A DNA stretch of 64,000 nucleotides, taken from Chelativorans xinjiangensis. Lineage in GTDB: Bacteria > Pseudomonadota > Alphaproteobacteria > Rhizobiales > Rhizobiaceae. Under the pieces are notes generated by a model. That model ran no database searches, was not told the origin of the DNA, and saw nothing but the letters and a program-made list of their open reading frames with translations. Of this stretch, positions 54,667-63,735 are shown in pieces; positions within the stretch are counted from its first letter, which is position 1, and the number at the start of each line of letters is the position of its first letter. Made by a program: the position numbers and the translations under genes. Location of the stretch: the NCBI RefSeq assembly GCF_009812055.1, contig NZ_WQNH01000015.1, forward strand, positions 22,452 to 86,451, written 5' to 3'.

Positions 54667-55979
54667 CGGACAACTCCCATCATCTGGTTGGGCAGCCAGG
54701 TGGCGATATCGGGAAAGAGGCAGAGGATAAGGATGGCCAGGAACATGACCAGCACATAAGGGAGCGCTCCCCACAAAATATCCCTGGTGGGCACGTCGGG
54801 TGCGATCGCGTTGATGACGAACAGGTTGAGCCCGATCGGCGGGGTGATCAGCCCCACTTCCATGTTGATCGTCAGCACGATCGCGAACCAGTACGGGTCG
54901 AAGCCTGCCTGGGTGATGATTGGGAACAGCATCGGCGCCGTCATGACGATGACCGCCACTGGCGGCAGGAACATGCCTGCCACCAGAAGGAAGAGATTGA
55001 TGATCCCCATCAGCACCCAGCGATTGACCTCCAGGTCGGCGATGGCTGCCGCAATGGTCTGGGTGATGAAGAGCGAGGACAGCGCGAAGGCGAAGAGCTC
55101 CGCCGCCGCCATGATCATCATGATCATCACGCTCTCTCGCATGGCCGAACCGAAAATGCCGGCAATGGGGCGGAAGCGGAACAGCCGGTAAGCGATGACG
55201 ACGACGAACAGCGTGAGCATCGCCCCCACGCCCGCCGCCTCGGACGGCGTGGCGATCCCTCCGTAGAGCACATAGAGCGTGCCGACGATGATCAGCAGGA
55301 ACGGCAGGACACGCGGCAGCCCCGCCAGCCTTTCACGCATCGTGAAGCGCATGGCGCGCGTGTTGAAATCATATCCCTTCCGTTTGCAGTCGATGATCGC
55401 CCACATCATGAACATGAAGGTCAGCATGATCCCCGGAAGCACGCCGGCCATGAACAGCCTGCCGATCGAGGTCTCCGTGGCGATGCCGTAGACAATCAGC
55501 GTCACCGAAGGCGGGATGAGGATGCCGAGGGTGCCGCCTGCGGCGATGGAGCCCGTTGCGACCGAGGTCGGATAGCCACGCCGCAGCATCTCGGGAATAC
55601 CCATCTTGCCGATGGCGGCACAGGTGGCCGGCGACGAGCCCGTCATGCCCGAGAAGATGCCGCAGGCGCCGATGTTGGAAAGGACCAGCCCGCCGGGCAC
55701 GCGGTTCAGCCAGCGGTCAAGCGATGTGTAGAGGTCGGCGCCCGCTGGCGAGGATGCAACCGCAGCGCCCATAAGGACGAACATCGGGATCGCCACATAG
55801 GCAAGATTGGCGATGCCCGAAAACATCGTATCGCCAAGGACGTAAAAGATACCGACACCGCTCTGCAGGAATAGGGCGAGGAAGGCGGCAAGTCCAAGCG
55901 CAAAGGCGATCGGCATGCCGGTGCCCAAAAGCACGAACAGAGCGGCGATGATGGTCAAGCCGGCGAAAGTCGGGCTCAT
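54663..55979 (-). CDS. matM: TRAP transporter large permease for malonate
   Basis: 438 aa, about twelve membrane segments, with DctM hallmarks: IFSGMTGSSPATCAAIGKMGIPEM, GTLGILIPPSVTLIVYG and ITPPIGLNLFVINAIA. Overlaps matQ and matA by ATGA on each side. Malonate as substrate is inferred from the operon; matPQMAB of Sinorhizobium meliloti has the same order (recalled from literature). Confidence 0.95.
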   Translation of the reverse strand: MSPTFAGLTIIAALFVLLGTGMPIAFALGLAAFLALFLQSGVGIFYVLGDTMFSGIANLAYVAIPMFVLMGAAVASSPAGADLYTSLDRWLNRVPGGLVLSNIGACGIFSGMTGSSPATCAAIGKMGIPEMLRRGYPTSVATGSIAAGGTLGILIPPSVTLIVYGIATETSIGRLFMAGVLPGIMLTFMFMMWAIIDCKRKGYDFNTRAMRFTMRERLAGLPRVLPFLLIIVGTLYVLYGGIATPSEAAGVGAMLTLFVVVIAYRLFRFRPIAGIFGSAMRESVMIMMIMAAAELFAFALSSLFITQTIAAAIADLEVNRWVLMGIINLFLLVAGMFLPPVAVIVMTAPMLFPIITQAGFDPYWFAIVLTINMEVGLITPPIGLNLFVINAIAPDVPTRDILWGALPYVLVMFLAILILCLFPDIATWLPNQMMGVVR

Positions 55980-56554
55980 CGTGTGTCTCCTCTCACCGCA
56001 GGCTCTGTGCTCACCAGACTTTCGGTACCCGCCCCGACATGAGCGGCCCGAGGATCAACCGGCTCCTTCACGAGGCCCGAAAGCTGCGCCGCGATTTCCG
56101 CGACATATTGCAGGCAGAGCATGACAAAGCTCAGCGGCAATGCCGACAGCGGTATCCAGAGCGGCGGCCCCCAGACGCTGGAATGACGCCAATTGCCGGC
56201 CCAGGCGTCGTGGAACTGTATCCAAGTCGCCGCGAGCATGATGACGCAGAAGGAAAGACCGAGCAGACTTGCAACAAGGCGCAACCGCCGGCGAACTCCG
56301 TCGCTGACGATTAGTTCGACAACATCGACGCCGACGTGGCCGCCTCTAAGCAACACGTATGGCGCACCGAGAAACATCGCTCCGGTGGCCGCGAAGACAA
56401 CAAAGTCGTTTTGCCAGATCGTCGGCAGCCGAAAGACGTAACGCATCAAGATCATCTGGCAGACGACCACCATGGCCGCGATCATCAATCCCGTCGCCAG
56501 CACTGCAAATGCACGCGACAAGTGGCCGACGACCCGGATATAGACCTGCACCAT
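55976..56554 (-). CDS. matQ: TRAP transporter small permease for malonate
   Basis: 192 aa, four membrane segments (LSRAFAVLATGLMIAAMVVVCQMILMRYVF-type first helix pair, then GAPYVLLRGGHVGVDVV). Start at the Met at 56554 follows a bulged hairpin in the matP-matQ gap. It has a hydrophilic C-terminal tail of about 35 residues not usual for the family. Confidence 0.9.
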   Translation of the reverse strand: MVQVYIRVVGHLSRAFAVLATGLMIAAMVVVCQMILMRYVFRLPTIWQNDFVVFAATGAMFLGAPYVLLRGGHVGVDVVELIVSDGVRRRLRLVASLLGLSFCVIMLAATWIQFHDAWAGNWRHSSVWGPPLWIPLSALPLSFVMLCLQYVAEIAAQLSGLVKEPVDPRAAHVGAGTESLVSTEPAVRGDTR

Positions 56555-56586
56555 TCGCGAACACCTTGTTGCGGGAGGAAACCAGC

Positions 56587-56616
56587 CGGCGGCGCACGTT
56601 CCCGTGCATGCCGCCG
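56587..56616 (-). other. Intercistronic hairpin between matP and matQ
   Basis: CGGCGGCGCACG (56587-56598) pairs with CGTGC-(AT)-GCCGCCG (56603-56616), 12 pairs with a 2-nt bulge and 4-nt loop, in the 75-base gap after matP. No T-run. Confidence 0.7.
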
Positions 56617-56629
56617 ACCCCACCGACCC

Positions 56630-57634
56630 CTACTCCACAGCCAAGGCCTTCTCGATCAGTTCGTCGCCGCCCGGCACTTTCTCGGCGAAGTTCTTGTAGG
56701 CGGAACCCTTGGCCACCTCGAGCCAGGCATCGTAATCCGCCTTAGACATTTCGACCACTTCGACACCGGCATTCTCGTAGGTCTCGACCATCATCGCGTC
56801 GCCGTTTCTGATTTCTTCGTTGAAAAATGCCTCGGCCTTCTCGCCGGCGTCCAGGATGGCCTGCTGCTGTTCCGGCGTCAGCTTTTCGAACACGCTCTTG
56901 GACATCAGCACCGGCTCATACATGAACCACAGGGCGTTCTCGCCCGGTGCCGTCAGGCACTTCACCTGCTCGAACAACCGATAAGACACGAAACTCGCCG
57001 AAGACGTGTTGGTGGCGTCGAGAACGTTGGTCTGCATGCCGGTGTAGATTTCGGACGACGGCATCGAGGTGATCGACGCACCGGCGGCCGCAAGCATTTC
57101 CTCGAACGCCGGACCGGCCGCACGGATCACCTGCCCCTTCACGGTGTCCGGCGAGGTGATGCAGTTCTTCTTGGATGCGAAGGCGCCCGACAGCCACGCG
57201 TCCGAAATCACAATGGCGCCCGCATCTTCCATGATCTGCTTGATGTCCTTCATGAAGTCGGAATCGTTCAGGCGCATGGCGCGGTCGAAATTGCCGACAA
57301 GGCCAGGCATCAGCGTCGCCGAAAATTCCGGATGCCGGCCCGATGCGTAATCTAGTGGAAAGGACGTCAGGTCGAGCAGTCCGCGGGTGATGGCGTTCCA
57401 CTGGTCGTTCGGCTTGTAAAGGGACGCGCCGGGGAAGACCTGTATCTCGAGACCGACATCGGCGGCGGCCACCTCGCGCGCGATCAGCTGAACCATCTCG
57501 TCTCGTATATCGCCCTTTCCGCCCGGGAACTGGTGCGACGCCTTCAAGACCGTTTGCGCGCCGGCGGCACCGGCGGCAACACACCCAACAGCGATACAGG
57601 TCGCCAATTTCAGCATGCTTACGAGTTTCTGCAT
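56630..57634 (-). CDS. matP: TRAP transporter solute-binding protein for malonate
   Basis: 334 aa. Signal peptide 1-26 (KLATCIAVGCVAAGAAGAQ). DctP fold: LKASHQFPGGKGDIRDEMVQLIA, ITSPDTVKGQVIRAAGPAFEEML (the segment with the carboxylate-binding Arg) and SSEIYTGMQTNVLDATNTS. Start at 57634 has GGGAGGA. First gene of the malonate operon, divergent from matR with a TTGTATACAA palindrome between. Confidence 0.94.
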   Translation of the reverse strand: MQKLVSMLKLATCIAVGCVAAGAAGAQTVLKASHQFPGGKGDIRDEMVQLIAREVAAADVGLEIQVFPGASLYKPNDQWNAITRGLLDLTSFPLDYASGRHPEFSATLMPGLVGNFDRAMRLNDSDFMKDIKQIMEDAGAIVISDAWLSGAFASKKNCITSPDTVKGQVIRAAGPAFEEMLAAAGASITSMPSSEIYTGMQTNVLDATNTSSASFVSYRLFEQVKCLTAPGENALWFMYEPVLMSKSVFEKLTPEQQQAILDAGEKAEAFFNEEIRNGDAMMVETYENAGVEVVEMSKADYDAWLEVAKGSAYKNFAEKVPGGDELIEKALAVE

Positions 57635-57712
57635 TTTGTCCTCCCTGGTATTGCGGCCCTCCCGCCGCATGAGCATTGCAGCTTGCCGATCTTGTGCTCA
57701 ATGTCAAATTTT

Positions 57713-57722
57713 TTGTATACAA
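57713..57722. promoter_or_regulatory. GntR-type operator TTGTATACAA
   Basis: A perfect 10-bp palindrome between matP (start 57634) and matR (start 57768), fitting the FadR-subfamily consensus core TNGT..ACNA. Likely MatR site controlling both directions. Confidence 0.7.
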
Positions 57723-57767
57723 CAGAGATCATCATGTATTTGGGCGGGATATTTCTTCGAGGACCAA

Positions 57768-58448
57768 ATGGCCGGGAACACATTTCACAAACTGCGCGAT
57801 GAAATCGAAAACGGCATCGTGACCGGGACTTTCGAGCCCGGAGAACGCCTCGATGAGGCACAACTCGCCGCCCGTTTTGGCGTGTCGCGCACACCGATCC
57901 GCGAGGCGCTGATGCAACTCAGCGCCATCGGCCTGGTCGAGATTAGGCCACGGCGTGGTGCCATCGTCGTCGATCCTGGCCCCAACAGGATTTTTGAAAT
58001 GTTCGAGGTGATGGCCGAGCTTGAGAGCATGGCGGGCGCGCTGGCGGCCCGCCGTCATACCGAGGAGGACAAGGCCGCTATCCTGGAGAGCCATTCGCGC
58101 TGTGAGCACTCGGCAGCGAGCGAGGACACCGATTCCTATTACTATGACAACGAGGTGTTCCACTACGCAATCTACGAGGCCAGCCACAACGGCTTCCTTG
58201 CCGAGCAGTGCGTGGCCCTTCACAGACGCCTGCGCCCCTACCGGCGCCTGCAGCTGCGCGTACGCAACCGCATGAAGGTCTCCTTCCGCGAGCATGCGGC
58301 CATCGTCGAAGCGATCCTGGCCGGTGACGCGGAGGCGGCGCGGTCCCGCCTGCGCGACCATGTCGCCGTGCAGGGCGACCGCTTCAGCGATCTGGTCTCA
58401 AACCTCAGCAGGCGTGAGGCGACAGGCGCCGGCGGTCAGCGCCGATGA
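57768..58448 (+). CDS. matR: FCD-type GntR regulator of malonate genes
   Basis: 226 aa, start at 57768 with GAGGA upstream. Winged helix at about 8-70 (ERLDEAQLAARFGVSRTPIREALMQL, RRGAIVV). FCD domain with its metal-ligand positions in NEVFHYAIYEASHN and FREHAAIVEAILAGDAEAA. In Rhizobium, MatR responds to malonate and controls the mat genes. The last codons overlap a 25-codon open frame at 58445-58522 (MKGPGMATIADPFSAKL) which may be a remnant. Confidence 0.92.
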   Translation: MAGNTFHKLRDEIENGIVTGTFEPGERLDEAQLAARFGVSRTPIREALMQLSAIGLVEIRPRRGAIVVDPGPNRIFEMFEVMAELESMAGALAARRHTEEDKAAILESHSRCEHSAASEDTDSYYYDNEVFHYAIYEASHNGFLAEQCVALHRRLRPYRRLQLRVRNRMKVSFREHAAIVEAILAGDAEAARSRLRDHVAVQGDRFSDLVSNLSRREATGAGGQRR

Positions 58449-58597
58449 AAGGCCCCGGCATGGCGACAATCGCCGACCCGTTCAGCGCCAAACTCGCCTT
58501 CATCGACTACAGAAAGGCCTGAACCCAAGCCTGCGCGGTGCTTGGCGGACGTTTATGGCATTGCAAAGCAATTTGCCGGAAGCCGTAGCGCGCCCGG

Positions 58598-60058
58598 CTA
58601 CCGTCCCACCCGCTCCAGCCGGTCGATGAACCACTGCGTAAGCCGGGTCCAGACCTCATCCTTCTCCCCGGTATCCTCGCAGCCATGGTCGAGATTCGGG
58701 TTGTCGTTTACCTCGATGACGTAGATGCCGTCGGCGGTTTCCTTCAGGTCGACACCATAAAGGCCGTCGCCGATGCAGCTTGCCGCCTTGACCGCAGTGT
58801 CGACGACGATCGCTGGTGCGTCCCGCAGGCTGACGGTACGGATACCGCCCTGGTCGGGCCGGCCGCGACGATCGTGATTGACGATCTGCCAGTGCTTCTT
58901 CGCCATCAGATAGTGGACGGCGAAGAGTGGCCGGCCGCCGAGCACGCCGATACGCCAGTCAAAATCGGTGGGGACGAACTTCTGGGCGATCAGCAGGTCG
59001 GACTTCTCGAGCCATCGCGTGGCAAGCTCGGTTAGTTCGGCAAGGTTCGACGCCTTCTTCACACCCCGGGAGAAAGAGCCGTCAGGAATCTTCAGAACCA
59101 GGGGGAAGCCAAGCGTTTGGGCCGCAACCTGCAGATCCCCCGGCCCGGCAATCATCACCGTCGGCGGCACCGGCACCTTGGTGGTTGTCATCAGTTCGTT
59201 GAGATAGACCTTGTTAGTGCAGCGAATCATCGACAAAGGGTCGTCGATCACCGGCATCCCTTCCTGCTGCGCGCGGCGTGCGAAGCGATAGGTATGATTG
59301 GAGATCGATGTAGTCTCGCGGATGAAGAGCGCGTCGTAATTGGCTAATCTTGCAAGGTCCTTCCTCGATATCGGCTCGACCTCGACGCCCATCTTCTCTG
59401 CAATCCGCGACCAGTGCTTCAGCGAGGCGACCGAGGAGGGCGGCAACTCTTCCTGTGGATCGATCAGTGTGGCGAAAGTGTATCGGGCCGGCGTGCGCGC
59501 CTTGCTGTCGCGCCATTCGCGGGCGGTGTATCTGCCCAGACAAGTGATGAAGCATGCCTTTTGGTCGGCATCCATGCGGCCAAGCGGAAGAAAGCCGATC
59601 TTCTTGATGGAGTTCTGCTGACCGTCATTGATGATCACTTCGAGGGCCGGCGCGCGGAACCAGTCGAAGAGGAGCCGCGCGAAGCGGTCCCAAGCCTTGG
59701 ATGGGCCGATGCCGAAGAAGACTGTCACCGTAGTTGGCAGTGTGCCGCCCAGCTCCTTGCGACATTTGTTGAGCGCCTGTTCGAGCTCCGGCAGCGCCGC
59801 CTCGTAGAGCTTGCGCTCCGACAGGTCGATCATCGTCTCAACGGTCGGGATCACCCGGTGGCCGCGCGAACTCGCCAGCAGCGAGGCGTAGTAGCCGCGG
59901 CTCTGATAAGCGTAGCTGTTGGACAGGTTGATGATCTTCGGCCGCTGGTTTCGAAAAAGGGTGGGGTGGGAAAGATAGTCCCGGTTGGTAATGATTTTGT
60001 GGGGGGTTGCGACCTGATCGAGGTCGCTCTGTCTGCCGGTGAGAATGACCCAGCTCAT
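58598..60058 (-). CDS. RimK-like ATP-grasp protein with RLAN N-terminal domain
   Basis: 486 aa. The N-terminal about 170 residues (IITNRDYLSHPTLFRNQRPK, then INLSNSYAYQSRGYYASLLAS) match the RLAN domain found in front of RimK-type ATP-grasp ligases. From about 290 the ATP-grasp fold follows: VPVPPTVMIAG, FPLVLKIPDGSFSRGV, DLLIAQKFVPTDFDWRIGVLGG, and the Mg-binding YVIEVNDNPNLDHG. Such enzymes ligate amino acids or amines to a carboxylate via acyl-phosphate. Overlaps the GNAT gene by 4 bases; the pair recurs as a unit in proteobacteria as far as I recall. Substrate unknown. Confidence 0.88.
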   Translation of the reverse strand: MSWVILTGRQSDLDQVATPHKIITNRDYLSHPTLFRNQRPKIINLSNSYAYQSRGYYASLLASSRGHRVIPTVETMIDLSERKLYEAALPELEQALNKCRKELGGTLPTTVTVFFGIGPSKAWDRFARLLFDWFRAPALEVIINDGQQNSIKKIGFLPLGRMDADQKACFITCLGRYTAREWRDSKARTPARYTFATLIDPQEELPPSSVASLKHWSRIAEKMGVEVEPISRKDLARLANYDALFIRETTSISNHTYRFARRAQQEGMPVIDDPLSMIRCTNKVYLNELMTTTKVPVPPTVMIAGPGDLQVAAQTLGFPLVLKIPDGSFSRGVKKASNLAELTELATRWLEKSDLLIAQKFVPTDFDWRIGVLGGRPLFAVHYLMAKKHWQIVNHDRRGRPDQGGIRTVSLRDAPAIVVDTAVKAASCIGDGLYGVDLKETADGIYVIEVNDNPNLDHGCEDTGEKDEVWTRLTQWFIDRLERVGR

Positions 60059-60537
60059 AGTGCAGCCTCTGTCTCCTCCGATGTCGCACTTTCAAGGCAC
60101 TTTTCCATTCTGATCGCGGCCGCGCCATCCCCGTAATAGCCAGGCTTGCGGCCGAAGCGGCGATAGCCGCCCCTTTCGTAGAGTCCGATGGCGCGAAGAT
60201 TGTCCTCGCGGACCTCGAGACGGAGCAAAAGACGGGCCTGCCCGCGCGCGGCCTGCTCGGCAGCGGCAAGCAGCGCCCGGCCGACGCCGGAACCGGCATA
60301 ACATGGCGCCACGGCTAAGGAATAGAGACGTGCGATGCGGCTGCTCTTGCGGAAAAGGACAAGGCAATATCCTGCAAGTGCGCCGCCGCAATCGGCGACG
60401 ATCATCTGCGCCGTCTCCCGCCTCATGCAGCCTCGCAAGGAGCGGCGGGAAAGGCGGTCATGCGTGAAGGCGCCCCGTTCAATCGCGTCGAGCTGATCGA
60501 TATCGGAGGCACGGGCTAAGCGTAGTATCGGGGCCAT
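60055..60537 (-). CDS. GNAT family N-acetyltransferase
   Basis: 160 aa. GNAT fold with the acetyl-CoA loop APCYAGSGVGRALLAAAEQAA (the Q/RxxGxG/A pattern as YAGSGVG) and RLEVREDNLRAIGLYERGGY. Similar to RimI-like enzymes. Start at 60537 is the Met where the fold begins (MAPILRLARASDIDQLDAIER); a longer open frame is not supported. ATGA overlap with the ATP-grasp gene implies joint action, e.g. acetylation of the ligase's substrate or product. Confidence 0.88.
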   Translation of the reverse strand: MAPILRLARASDIDQLDAIERGAFTHDRLSRRSLRGCMRRETAQMIVADCGGALAGYCLVLFRKSSRIARLYSLAVAPCYAGSGVGRALLAAAEQAARGQARLLLRLEVREDNLRAIGLYERGGYRRFGRKPGYYGDGAAAIRMEKCLESATSEETEAAL

Positions 60538-60989
60538 TTTCGGCTGCCTACCTCGGGCCAGAAGGCCGAAACCCCCTCGGCGGCGAGGGATGCCTGCGTG
60601 TCGCCTTCTGCCGCGCAAGCCGAATTGCGCTAACGCTCCCGAATTTAGGCCGAATTGTGGCGGTCGGCGCGAGGCCGAGTCGGTCCCTGGCATTTCATCA
60701 GAATTGCGTCTTTCAGCCGCCAGCCTGGCTTGAAGACCGCAAGGATAATCGCGCCACGCGCCAAGCACACCAACGCTCGTCGCCACATGCAGGGTCAGAA
60801 GGAGCTTTCGCCATGGTTGTGGGAGCATCATGGGCTGCCTCCAAACATTTTCGGTCTCGATGCGAGAGTGTCAAGACAGTTCTGTGGAGCGGAGCGGACC
60901 GGACACGGTGTTGGCCTCGAAGGAAATGTGCCTGATGGTTATTGAGCTTTGGCACCCGCATGAATTATCCCTACGAAGGAGGATATTCG
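60538..60989. other. Divergent intergenic region
   Basis: 450 bases between the GNAT gene (minus) and the hydrolase gene (plus). Short open frames on both strands lack RBS and family likeness. GCCGAATTG occurs twice near 60620-60655. Promoters of both operons presumably lie here; nothing else was recognised. Confidence 0.5.
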
Positions 60990-61820
60990 ATGTCGTGGAA
61001 ATTGGATGAGACCGCGGAAACATCCGCGGGCACTGTGGCAGCGGGTCGATGTGGGAGCGGACCAGCGCTCGTACTTGCCCATGGCTGGCCGTGGTCTTCG
61101 TTTTCATGGCATCGGATCATCCCCGATCTTGCCAGGCGGTTCCATGTTCATTGGTACGATATGCCCGGATATGGGCAATCCGACAAACACGCGGAGCAGC
61201 GCACCTCACTCGATGTGCAAGGCAATGTCTTCGCCGAGATGCTTGCACATTGGGACCTCGAGCGGCCCATTGTCCTCGCCCATGATATGGGTGGCGCGAC
61301 GGCGCTAAGGGCGCATTTGCTGCATGGCTGCGACTTCGACCGGTATGTCCTGATGAACGTCGTCGCGATGCGCCCATGGGGATCGGAGTTCTTCGATCAT
61401 GTCGGTCGCCACGTAGATGCCTTTCTGGGCCTACCGCCGCATATCCACCAGGCGGTCGTGGAGGCTTACATCAAGGGGGCGATCGTCAACGATATCGATT
61501 CCGGTGATTTCGAGAAGCTTGTCGAGCCGTGGCTTTCCGAAGAGGGACGAGGAAGCTTCTATCGGCAATTCGCACAAGCCGATGAAAAGTACACCGCTGA
61601 AATCGAGCCGGTATTCGGCGATATTCGGTGTCCGGCAAAGATAATCTGGGGCGAGGACGATCCATGGATCCCGCTGGAGCGCGGCAAGGCACTTCATGCG
61701 CTGATCCCCCAGGCATCGTTCGAAACACTGCCCGGCGTTGGCCACCTGCCCCAGCTCGAAGCTCCGAGTCTCGTCTGGGAGCGGCTGAACGCGTTTCTAT
61801 CACGCGACGGCGAAGGCTGA
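60990..61820 (+). CDS. Alpha/beta hydrolase with Asp nucleophile (dehalogenase/epoxide-hydrolase type)
   Basis: 276 aa. AAGGAGG lies 7 nt before the Met at 60990. Oxyanion-hole motif HGWPWSS (31-37); nucleophile elbow AHDMGG with Asp99 in place of Ser, as in haloalkane/fluoroacetate dehalogenases and epoxide hydrolases; acid Asp in WGEDDPW; catalytic His in GVGHLPQ. Cap domain between. It could hydrolyse a haloacid, epoxide or ester; substrate unknown. No transporter or regulator beside it. Confidence 0.9.
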   Translation: MSWKLDETAETSAGTVAAGRCGSGPALVLAHGWPWSSFSWHRIIPDLARRFHVHWYDMPGYGQSDKHAEQRTSLDVQGNVFAEMLAHWDLERPIVLAHDMGGATALRAHLLHGCDFDRYVLMNVVAMRPWGSEFFDHVGRHVDAFLGLPPHIHQAVVEAYIKGAIVNDIDSGDFEKLVEPWLSEEGRGSFYRQFAQADEKYTAEIEPVFGDIRCPAKIIWGEDDPWIPLERGKALHALIPQASFETLPGVGHLPQLEAPSLVWERLNAFLSRDGEG

Positions 61821-61975
61821 TGAAGGGATCGAACCCAGGAAGGCTACAGCACGCTGGCTGGCAGGACTTGCTCCATCAGGTGCGAGAGCGCGAGCCTGTC
61901 TACAACGATGGAGAAGGCAAACCTGGCGGTGGGGGACTGCTTTCTCGGATCAAAGGCCGCCCTTGCGCCAGCTAG
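61820..61975 (+). CDS. Possible 51-aa protein coupled to the hydrolase gene
   Basis: ATG overlaps the hydrolase stop (TGATG) and the frame stays open for 51 codons (MKGSNPGRLQHAGWQDLLHQ at the start), ending across the stop of the convergent beta-helix gene. Composition is hydrophilic, no motif. It may be a real coupled small protein or chance. Confidence 0.25.
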   Translation: MKGSNPGRLQHAGWQDLLHQVREREPVYNDGEGKPGGGGLLSRIKGRPCAS

Positions 61976-63735
61976 TTTGCAGTCCATCGCCACTCCGGCC
62001 CATTGACATCCAGGACATCAGGTTCCTCGATAACACTTCCCTCGTCGCCGCTGGCGGCCTTGAACGCGTCGAAATCGTCTTCCGACCTTCCATCGTTGTA
62101 GAAATTCCGGTCGACCCAGAACCAGCGCGTGCGATCACTACCGGCGGAGGCGGAGTAGTGGTTATGCCCGATCGTCACGGAGCTCGACTTGGCTGGAGAG
62201 AACCTGGTGATCACATAGCCTTTCGGGCCGGCAAGTAGGATGTTGTCCTCAAAGCGGATATCGCTCGCGTGGTGGCCGATCTGGAGCTCGCCCGAATGGA
62301 TGCCTGACACCTCCCGGCTGTTGTTCCGGAAAAGCGTGTTGTGCACGATCGTGCACTTGTTCGCCCCGCCGGATTGGGCTTCGTCGTAGCCACCCACCAG
62401 GATGCCAGCATCGCGGTTGAAGCGCACAAGGTTGTTGCGGACAATCACATTGCTGGTGTTCTTCCCGGGATGCTCGCTCAAGAGCCAGATGCCGCCGTCG
62501 TTGGCCTCGACCCTGTTGTGCTCGATGGTGATGTGGCGGCCGCCATCGACGTAAATGCCGACCGCAGGGGCGATGATGGTCAGCGCCTGATTTTCCGCGC
62601 TTGAGAGATTGTAGACGGCGTTCCCGGCGATCCAGCCCCGGCGCGCGCGATCATATTCGGTACCGTTGATATAATAGCCGATCGCATCGATGCCGATGAA
62701 ATTGCTGTCACGCACGATATTGTTCGTGACCTGCCAGCCCTCGACGTTGCCGCCGATGGTCAGCGCCTCGCTTCGGCCGGTCTTGAGATTAAAAAGCTCG
62801 TTCCCGTCGACTATGATGTTGCGGAGAGGAAGCTCCGTTTGCCCGTAAACGGCAATGCCCAGGCCATTGGCGTTACCCCTTGTGGGGATGTTGTTGGCTT
62901 CGATCTGATGGATCACATTGTCTCGTATCTCGATGCGCTCGCCTGCTCCCTGTACGAGAACGCCGACCACGATGAACTCGCTGTCCGACTTGTAGTTGCG
63001 GATCTCGAAATCCTTCACGCGGACATAGCTGACGTCGGCAAGGGTGATCAGGCCACGCATTCCAAAGGGCTGCCGGGCGAGTTCGATGCCGTCGATGATC
63101 GCGCTCTCTCCCGGTGCCTCCGCGAGTGTGATGTAGCCACCTTTGGCTGAGCCCGAGCGCGTTATCATTACCGCCTCGTTGTAGACGCCCTCATGCACCA
63201 AGATCGTGTCTCCCGGCTCAGCCTGGTCCACCGCGTGCTGGATGGTGCGCCACGGGGCGTCGGACGTTCCCTGGCCAGTGTCGGAACCGATGGTCGCCAC
63301 GTGATGAGTGTCGCCGGCCCGGACAAAAGCCTCGTTGCAGACAGCCCAGCTTTCTGACTCTCCAGGATCGTTTCCCGAAGCTGCCGTGACCGCGACATTC
63401 ACGGCCCTGTCCACATTTGCCGGCGCTATGTAACGTCCCTGATCGTCGATGATCCCGATCGTCGGCGCTCCGCCAGGAACTCCATCTACCATCCAGACGA
63501 CGTCCGCACTTCCGGCGCCTGTCGCATGAAACTGATGAGCTTCATTGGACTTCAGAAACAGGCACTCTGATGCAAGGGCTGCAGGCGCAAGGGAAAGCAG
63601 CATGGCCGTTGGAAGTATGCGCCATGCTGCACGAACTGCGATTTGGACCCCCGCATTCCTCGCACAAGATTCAAGATCGCAAGCGGGCATGGGCGCTCCT
63701 TCACGCGGGCCGACAGCCAATTCCTTCGTTCGCAT
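61972..63735 (-). CDS. Secreted right-handed parallel beta-helix protein
   Basis: 587 aa from the ATG at 63735 with GGAGG upstream. Signal-type segment at about 33-56 (RAAWRILPTAMLLSLAPAALAS). An Ig-like region follows (about 60-115), then a DUF1565-like opening (DAPWRTIQHAVDQAEPGDTILVHEGVY), then many coil repeats of the NxIxxNxVxxN type (VTNNIVRDSNFIGIDAIG, ITIEHNRVEANDGGIWL, VIVRNNLVRFNRDAGILV). This is a polysaccharide-lyase-like or binding beta-helix. Possible role in extracellular polysaccharide or pectin processing; no lyase catalytic site can be pointed out. Convergent with the hydrolase gene. Confidence 0.88.
   Translation of the reverse strand: MRTKELAVGPREGAPMPACDLESCARNAGVQIAVRAAWRILPTAMLLSLAPAALASECLFLKSNEAHQFHATGAGSADVVWMVDGVPGGAPTIGIIDDQGRYIAPANVDRAVNVAVTAASGNDPGESESWAVCNEAFVRAGDTHHVATIGSDTGQGTSDAPWRTIQHAVDQAEPGDTILVHEGVYNEAVMITRSGSAKGGYITLAEAPGESAIIDGIELARQPFGMRGLITLADVSYVRVKDFEIRNYKSDSEFIVVGVLVQGAGERIEIRDNVIHQIEANNIPTRGNANGLGIAVYGQTELPLRNIIVDGNELFNLKTGRSEALTIGGNVEGWQVTNNIVRDSNFIGIDAIGYYINGTEYDRARRGWIAGNAVYNLSSAENQALTIIAPAVGIYVDGGRHITIEHNRVEANDGGIWLLSEHPGKNTSNVIVRNNLVRFNRDAGILVGGYDEAQSGGANKCTIVHNTLFRNNSREVSGIHSGELQIGHHASDIRFEDNILLAGPKGYVITRFSPAKSSSVTIGHNHYSASAGSDRTRWFWVDRNFYNDGRSEDDFDAFKAASGDEGSVIEEPDVLDVNGPEWRWTAN

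Noticed and set aside
60655..60945. Plus-strand 96-codon open frame before the hydrolase gene
   Set aside because: No protein-like pattern and no ribosome site; lies in the divergent promoter region.
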